From positions 124,001 to 188,000 of the forward strand of contig CBDBCU010000002.1 in assembly GCA_965203435.1 (NCBI GenBank): a DNA stretch of 64,000 bases. The letters are read 5' to 3'. This document shows, piece after piece, positions 59,567 to 64,000 of the stretch (position 1 is the stretch's first letter; each line of letters starts with the position of its first letter). The notes beneath the pieces were generated by a model. That model did not search any database and was not told where the DNA came from. It saw only the letters and a program-made list of their open reading frames with translations. Source of the DNA: CBDBCU01 sp965203435. GTDB taxonomy: Bacteria; Chloroflexota; Dehalococcoidia; Lucifugimonadales; UBA3495. A program made the position numbers and the translations under genes.

Positions 59567-60982
59567 TTGGATATATCCGGGCGGGCCGGTTTCCCCATCG
59601 ACGGGCGGGCCGGGCTGAAAGTTGGCGCGGCGGTTGCCCTGTTTCTGCTGATTCTACTGCTGCCGGGGCCGGACGGGTTGACCGTCGCCGGGCAGCGGGC
59701 TTTGGCGGTGATGGCTCTGGCCGTGGCCCTGTGGGCTACCGATGCCTTGCCGGTCGCCGTAACCGGCCTGGTCGGAGTGGTGCTGCTGGTTATCCTGGGG
59801 GCCGTTCCCGACTTGGGCGGCGGCTTGTACGGCTTTGCCCATCCCGTTTCCTACTTCCTGATCGGCATCTTGACCATCGGTTTGGCGGTGCATCATTCCG
59901 GGTTGGCCGCGCGGCTGGCCGCCGGGCTGATTCGCGGCGTGCAAGGGCGGCCGCGCTGGCTGTATGCCCAAATGCTCTTTTCCTTTGCCCTGCTCACCTT
60001 TGCCCTGCCCTCGGCCAGCACGCGGGGGGCTATCCTGGTGCATATCTACGAGCAGGTATTGGCCCGCTGGCAAATCCCCCGGGGACACCGCTACTACAAA
60101 GCCCTGATGCTGGCGATGGGCAGCCTGAACCGCCTCGGCTCTACGGCGCTATTGGCCGGCGGCATCACCCCGGTAGTGGCCTCGGGGCTGATGGGCGATT
60201 TTTCCTGGACGCAGTGGTTTGTGCTGATGAGCGTTCCCTTTTACGCCAACCTGATTATCGGCGGCGCTCTGCTTTATGTTTTTTACCGTTCCGGATTCCG
60301 CTTGCCCGGATTGGATGCAATAGAACGGCCGCCCTCCGTCCCGATGCAGCCGGTCGAATACCGCGCCGCCGCCATTGTCGCCGGGACCGCCCTGCTCTGG
60401 TTCACCGACTTTGCCCATGGCCTGCATCCGGCGGCCCCGGCCCTGCTGGCGATGACCTTGATATTGCTGCCGCGCATCGGTGTCCTCAATTGGCGGGAGT
60501 TCGAGCAGAACCTGGGCTGGGCCAACTTTTTTGTCATCGCCGCCTCTTTGAGCCTGGCTAATGCCCTGGTAACGACCGGGGCGGCGGCCTGGTTCGCCGA
60601 AATTCTGGTCGGCGGCGTAGCCCAGTGGCAAGGGCAGCCGCTGCTGACCCTGCTGGCCCTGTGCGCTTGCTTTGCCGCGGTGCGGATGGTGATGACCAAC
60701 ATCGCCGGCTACCTGTCTTTGGTCGTTCCTTTGGCGATGACCAGCGCCGTCCCCTTGGGCTTGAATCCCCTGGTCTGCGGCATGGCCGCCGTAGTGGTGG
60801 GCGATTCGGTGGTCTATTACAGCGCCGCCGGCACCGGGGCGGTGTTCATCTTTCAGCGGGCCGAAATCGGCAACCCGGAAATCCTCCGGTTCGGCCTGCT
60901 GATGACCGCCGTAGCCGTAATCGTCCTCTTTTTCCTGGCCCTGCCCTACTGGAATCTGGTGGGCCAGCCCTTGACCGGCTAG
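59567..60982 (+). CDS. SLC13/DASS family anion transporter
   Basis: 471 residues, about 11-12 membrane helices (first about 18-35, KVGAAVALFLLILLLPG). ALWATDALPVAVTGL and the two SNT-like hairpin regions (SASTRGAILVHIYEQ; VMTNIAGYLSLVVPL) fit the divalent anion/sodium symporter group, which move dicarboxylates, citrate or sulfate with Na+. The canonical SNT motifs are altered (SAST, MTNI), so the substrate is uncertain. TTG 59567 with AAGGA 8 nt before is the start; an ATG 4 nt earlier is in another frame. Confidence 0.85.
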   Translation: MDISGRAGFPIDGRAGLKVGAAVALFLLILLLPGPDGLTVAGQRALAVMALAVALWATDALPVAVTGLVGVVLLVILGAVPDLGGGLYGFAHPVSYFLIGILTIGLAVHHSGLAARLAAGLIRGVQGRPRWLYAQMLFSFALLTFALPSASTRGAILVHIYEQVLARWQIPRGHRYYKALMLAMGSLNRLGSTALLAGGITPVVASGLMGDFSWTQWFVLMSVPFYANLIIGGALLYVFYRSGFRLPGLDAIERPPSVPMQPVEYRAAAIVAGTALLWFTDFAHGLHPAAPALLAMTLILLPRIGVLNWREFEQNLGWANFFVIAASLSLANALVTTGAAAWFAEILVGGVAQWQGQPLLTLLALCACFAAVRMVMTNIAGYLSLVVPLAMTSAVPLGLNPLVCGMAAVVVGDSVVYYSAAGTGAVFIFQRAEIGNPEILRFGLLMTAVAVIVLFFLALPYWNLVGQPLTG

Positions 60983-61013
60983 GGCAAGGGCAGATAGCGG
61001 ACAACCGGCCGCG

Positions 61014-61114
61014 CCGTCATTCCCGCGTAAGCGGGAATCCCGAATGGTACGGACAAAGACCGGCACACTACCCATCAGGCATTTCGGGATTCCCGCTTAC
61101 GCGGGAATGACGGT
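61014..61114. repeat. 101-bp palindromic element (family R1)
   Basis: Last complete copy of the window, core type A. It separates the transporter gene from the 16S promoter. Confidence 0.85.
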
Positions 61115-61246
61115 AGGGGCAGCGGGAAGGACGATTTCTATAGGCGATTGCCCTTTCTTTAGACGATAACCCGGCTTTGACCGGCTAGGGCGGCGAGGAG
61201 CAAAAAACGAATTTCGACCAATTTTGGAAATTGGCGGAAAAGGCGC

Positions 61247-61275
61247 TTGACAAAGGGAAAAAGAGGGTTTACACT
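61247..61275 (+). promoter_or_regulatory. 16S rRNA promoter
   Basis: TTGACA (61247-61252), a 17-nt spacer and TACACT (61270-61275). An AT-rich tract just upstream (AACGAATTTCGACCAATTTT) could be an UP element. About 78 nt before the mature 5' end. Confidence 0.8.
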
Positions 61276-61317
61276 GCCTAAACCCGCTGGAGAAATGGCG
61301 GGGGTAAATCCGGCACT

Positions 61318-61349
61318 TTAACAGTTGAAAAGTAGAAGGAAGTAAGGTT
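61318..61349 (+). other. 5' half of the 16S processing stem
   Basis: TGAAAAGTAGAAGGAAG (61326-61342) is exactly complementary to 63088-63104 downstream of the 16S gene, with further pairing on both sides. Such stems are cut by RNase III to release pre-16S. Confidence 0.8.
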
Positions 61350-61352
61350 TTT

Positions 61353-62871
<1,519 letters not shown>

Positions 62872-63079
62872 GGGAGTTTCCGTTTCCGCCGGTTTTTCCG
62901 CGGGCCAACCAGCCCCGGAACGGCGGCGGCAACCATCTCTCCCAGGTCGGTCGGCGAGCGTTCCGTTTCCCTTTGTCCGCTGGTTGAGCTTCGGCTCCCC
63001 GGCAAGGGCAAACGGTTCCTTAAGCAAACTCGCCGCTAAACCCCGGCCCACACGGGTGGGCCAAACCTCTCAACAAAAG

Positions 63080-63115
63080 AACTATACCTTCCTTCTACTT
63101 TTCAGCGGTTAAGGT
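63080..63115 (+). other. 3' half of the 16S processing stem
   Basis: CTTCCTTCTACTTTTCA (63088-63104) pairs with 61326-61342; flanking bases extend the match (CGGTTAAGG with CTTTAACAG). The 212 nt between 16S and this stem hold no tRNA or gene. Confidence 0.8.
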
Positions 63116-63130
63116 GGCGGATGGAAAGGA

Positions 63131-63162
63131 AAAGCCGGGCTAACTTTTAGCCCGGTTTTAGT
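63131..63162 (+). terminator. Intrinsic terminator of the 16S unit
   Basis: AAGCCGGGCTA pairs with TAGCCCGGTTT around a short loop, followed by TTAGTT. Confidence 0.8.
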
Positions 63163-63193
63163 TCGGGTGAATTTGACTCTAGGAGATTTTCTG

Positions 63194-63496
63194 ATGACCG
63201 ATACGGTAATTTCGCGACAGGGTACTCCCATCCGCTTGACCGATGAGCGGTGGGGTCATATTGTGGACGGGCATAGCGAGTTGTCGGGACTGCGTCCGAG
63301 TGTTCTGAACGCTCTGGAAAACGCCGAGCGCATTCTGGAAGGCGCTCGGGGAGAACTGCTTGCCGTCCAAGAGCGTGAACCCGGCAAATGGATTGTGGTA
63401 GTATATAAGGAGTTAAGCGGCGACGGATATGTCATTACCTCTTTCCTGACCAGCAAAGAAAAGCCGCTCAACCGGAGACGCCAGCTGTGGCCCTGA
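63194..63496 (+). CDS. BECR-fold (PBECR/RelE-like) putative toxin
   Basis: 100 residues. PIRLTDERWGHIVDGHSELS, then LNALENAERILEGARGELLA, WIVVVYKELSGDGYVITSFL match a family of small proteins with a RelE-like barnase fold and a TDERW..H..GH start. These are predicted RNases. ATG 63194 with AGGAGA 7 nt upstream; an earlier ATG lies in the terminator region. The DUF2283 gene behind it starts 10 nt before its stop, as in a toxin-antitoxin pair. Confidence 0.72.
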   Translation: MTDTVISRQGTPIRLTDERWGHIVDGHSELSGLRPSVLNALENAERILEGARGELLAVQEREPGKWIVVVYKELSGDGYVITSFLTSKEKPLNRRRQLWP

Positions 63497-63717
63497 CCAA
63501 CCGGCGCGATTACCTGACCCTCATCCCGGCGGTGCGTTCGTCGCCCGGCGGTTGCCTGTGGGCCGCTTATGATGAAGGGGCCGATGTTCTCTATGTCCAC
63601 TTCGAGCAACCGGGGGCGGCCGCTACCGACAGCGAACTTACCGACGACGACATCATCCTGCGCTACGACGGCGCGAAAATCATCGGCATTACCATTCTCC
63701 ACGCCAGCCAGCCGTGA
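63487..63717 (+). CDS. DUF2283 protein, putative antitoxin
   Basis: 76 residues. The DUF2283 pattern is clear in YDEGADVLYVHFEQ, TDDDIILRYDGAKIIGITIL and the end HASQP. Members are often coded next to RelE- or BrnT-like toxins, as here. The N-terminal 27 residues (MALTNRRDYLTLIPAVRSSP) are an extension. GTG 63487 overlaps the upstream gene by 10 nt, so translation is coupled. Confidence 0.75.
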   Translation: MALTNRRDYLTLIPAVRSSPGGCLWAAYDEGADVLYVHFEQPGAAATDSELTDDDIILRYDGAKIIGITILHASQP

Positions 63718-63742
63718 TATTCCCTTGCCCCGGCTTTCCGGG

Positions 63743-63748
63743 TATAAT
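63743..63748 (+). promoter_or_regulatory. TATAAT -10 of the last gene
   Basis: GGGTATAATAGGG, 34 nt before ATG 63782; no clear -35. Confidence 0.5.
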
Positions 63749-63781
63749 AGGGATGCAATCCTTGCGCCGGGAGGCTTGTCA

Positions 63782-64000
63782 ATGGCTCTGGATCCCGCCA
63801 GGGTAGCTAAAGAGTTTTCCCTGACCGAAGCGGCGTTGACCCGGGAAAGCCTGCGCGCCTTTTTGTTGCAACAGTTGCAGCTCCTGGACACCGACCGGCG
63901 GGCGCGCTGCGCCAAGTTCGGCGTCAAAACCCTGGCGGAAATGGACGAACTGATCCGTCACGGCCAGGTTGAGGAGGACGCCATCCTCGAGGATTTTCAG
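63782..64000 (+). CDS. Hypothetical protein, 3' end outside the window
   Basis: 73 codons are visible: ALTRESLRAFLLQQLQLLDT, then RARCAKFGVKTLAEMDELIR, ending in VEEDAILEDFQ. The arrangement (helix, then Y/FGVxTxxEmdxxIxxGxv, then ED) is like small proteins found upstream of toxin genes. GGGAGG sits 7 nt before ATG 63782. Truncated by the window edge, so the assignment is tentative. Confidence 0.55.
   Translation, partial: MALDPARVAKEFSLTEAALTRESLRAFLLQQLQLLDTDRRARCAKFGVKTLAEMDELIRHGQVEEDAILEDFQ

Overview
The window is GC-rich bacterial chromosome with one 16S rRNA gene. Its 16S sequence has a Chloroflexota-like look, and the gene ends in its own processing stem and terminator with no 23S gene behind it. 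Unlinked 16S is known in Dehalococcoidia, so a member of Chloroflexota, perhaps Dehalococcoidia-like, is my best guess; a database comparison would be needed to settle it. Genes use normal Shine-Dalgarno sites matching the CCTCC at the 16S 3' end, frequent TTG and GTG starts, and sigma-70 promoters often of the form GCGCTATAAT.

Layout. 1-6.4 kb: a Phd/YefM-type antitoxin cut by the window edge, a small acidic protein, and a type III restriction-modification pair (mod, res); the res product carries an extra C-terminal domain and is followed by a DUF7689-like gene. 6.5-18.1 kb: S49 peptidase, TenA, PLP-dependent histidine decarboxylase, ACT-domain protein, an ATP-grasp/alpha-E operon, a tail-anchored coiled-coil protein, an extradiol dioxygenase, an SDR and an alpha carbonic anhydrase. 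18.2-24.5 kb: a Doc-type toxin-antitoxin pair, gcvPB, and five tandem near-identical genes of a PaREP1/HEPN-like family. 24.7-31 kb: a DUF433/DUF5615 toxin-antitoxin pair, a NucS-like nuclease, an inositol-phosphatase family protein and pstCAB with a PHO-box-like site. 31-36.9 kb: an AAA ATPase/PIN-like pair, an LLM flavin oxidoreductase, a DNA methylase-HNH fusion and two DUF433-like genes behind copies of one promoter cassette. 36.9-44.5 kb: a BNR-repeat protein, a degenerate MntA/HepT-like pair, a CoA-transferase operon interrupted by small proline-rich proteins, another SDR, and a secreted protein broken by an 11-G run. 44.9-53.2 kb: dnaG, rpoD, small proteins, a CorC-like CBS protein and glmU. 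53.7-61 kb: two amidases, an HsdR-N-like nuclease, a cupin and an SLC13-type transporter. 61.2-64 kb: the 16S unit and another putative toxin-antitoxin pair.

Housekeeping genes (dnaG, rpoD, glmU, pst, gcvPB, 16S) alternate with many small toxin-antitoxin, restriction and nuclease genes. Intergenic gaps hold at least four repeat families: a palindromic element of almost constant 101 bp (about 15 loci), a 94-bp palindromic element (3 copies), an ACAGGAT-type inverted repeat (3 copies) and a short CAACAAGTTCAGGATG repeat. No tRNA, CRISPR array, transposase gene or prophage was recognised.
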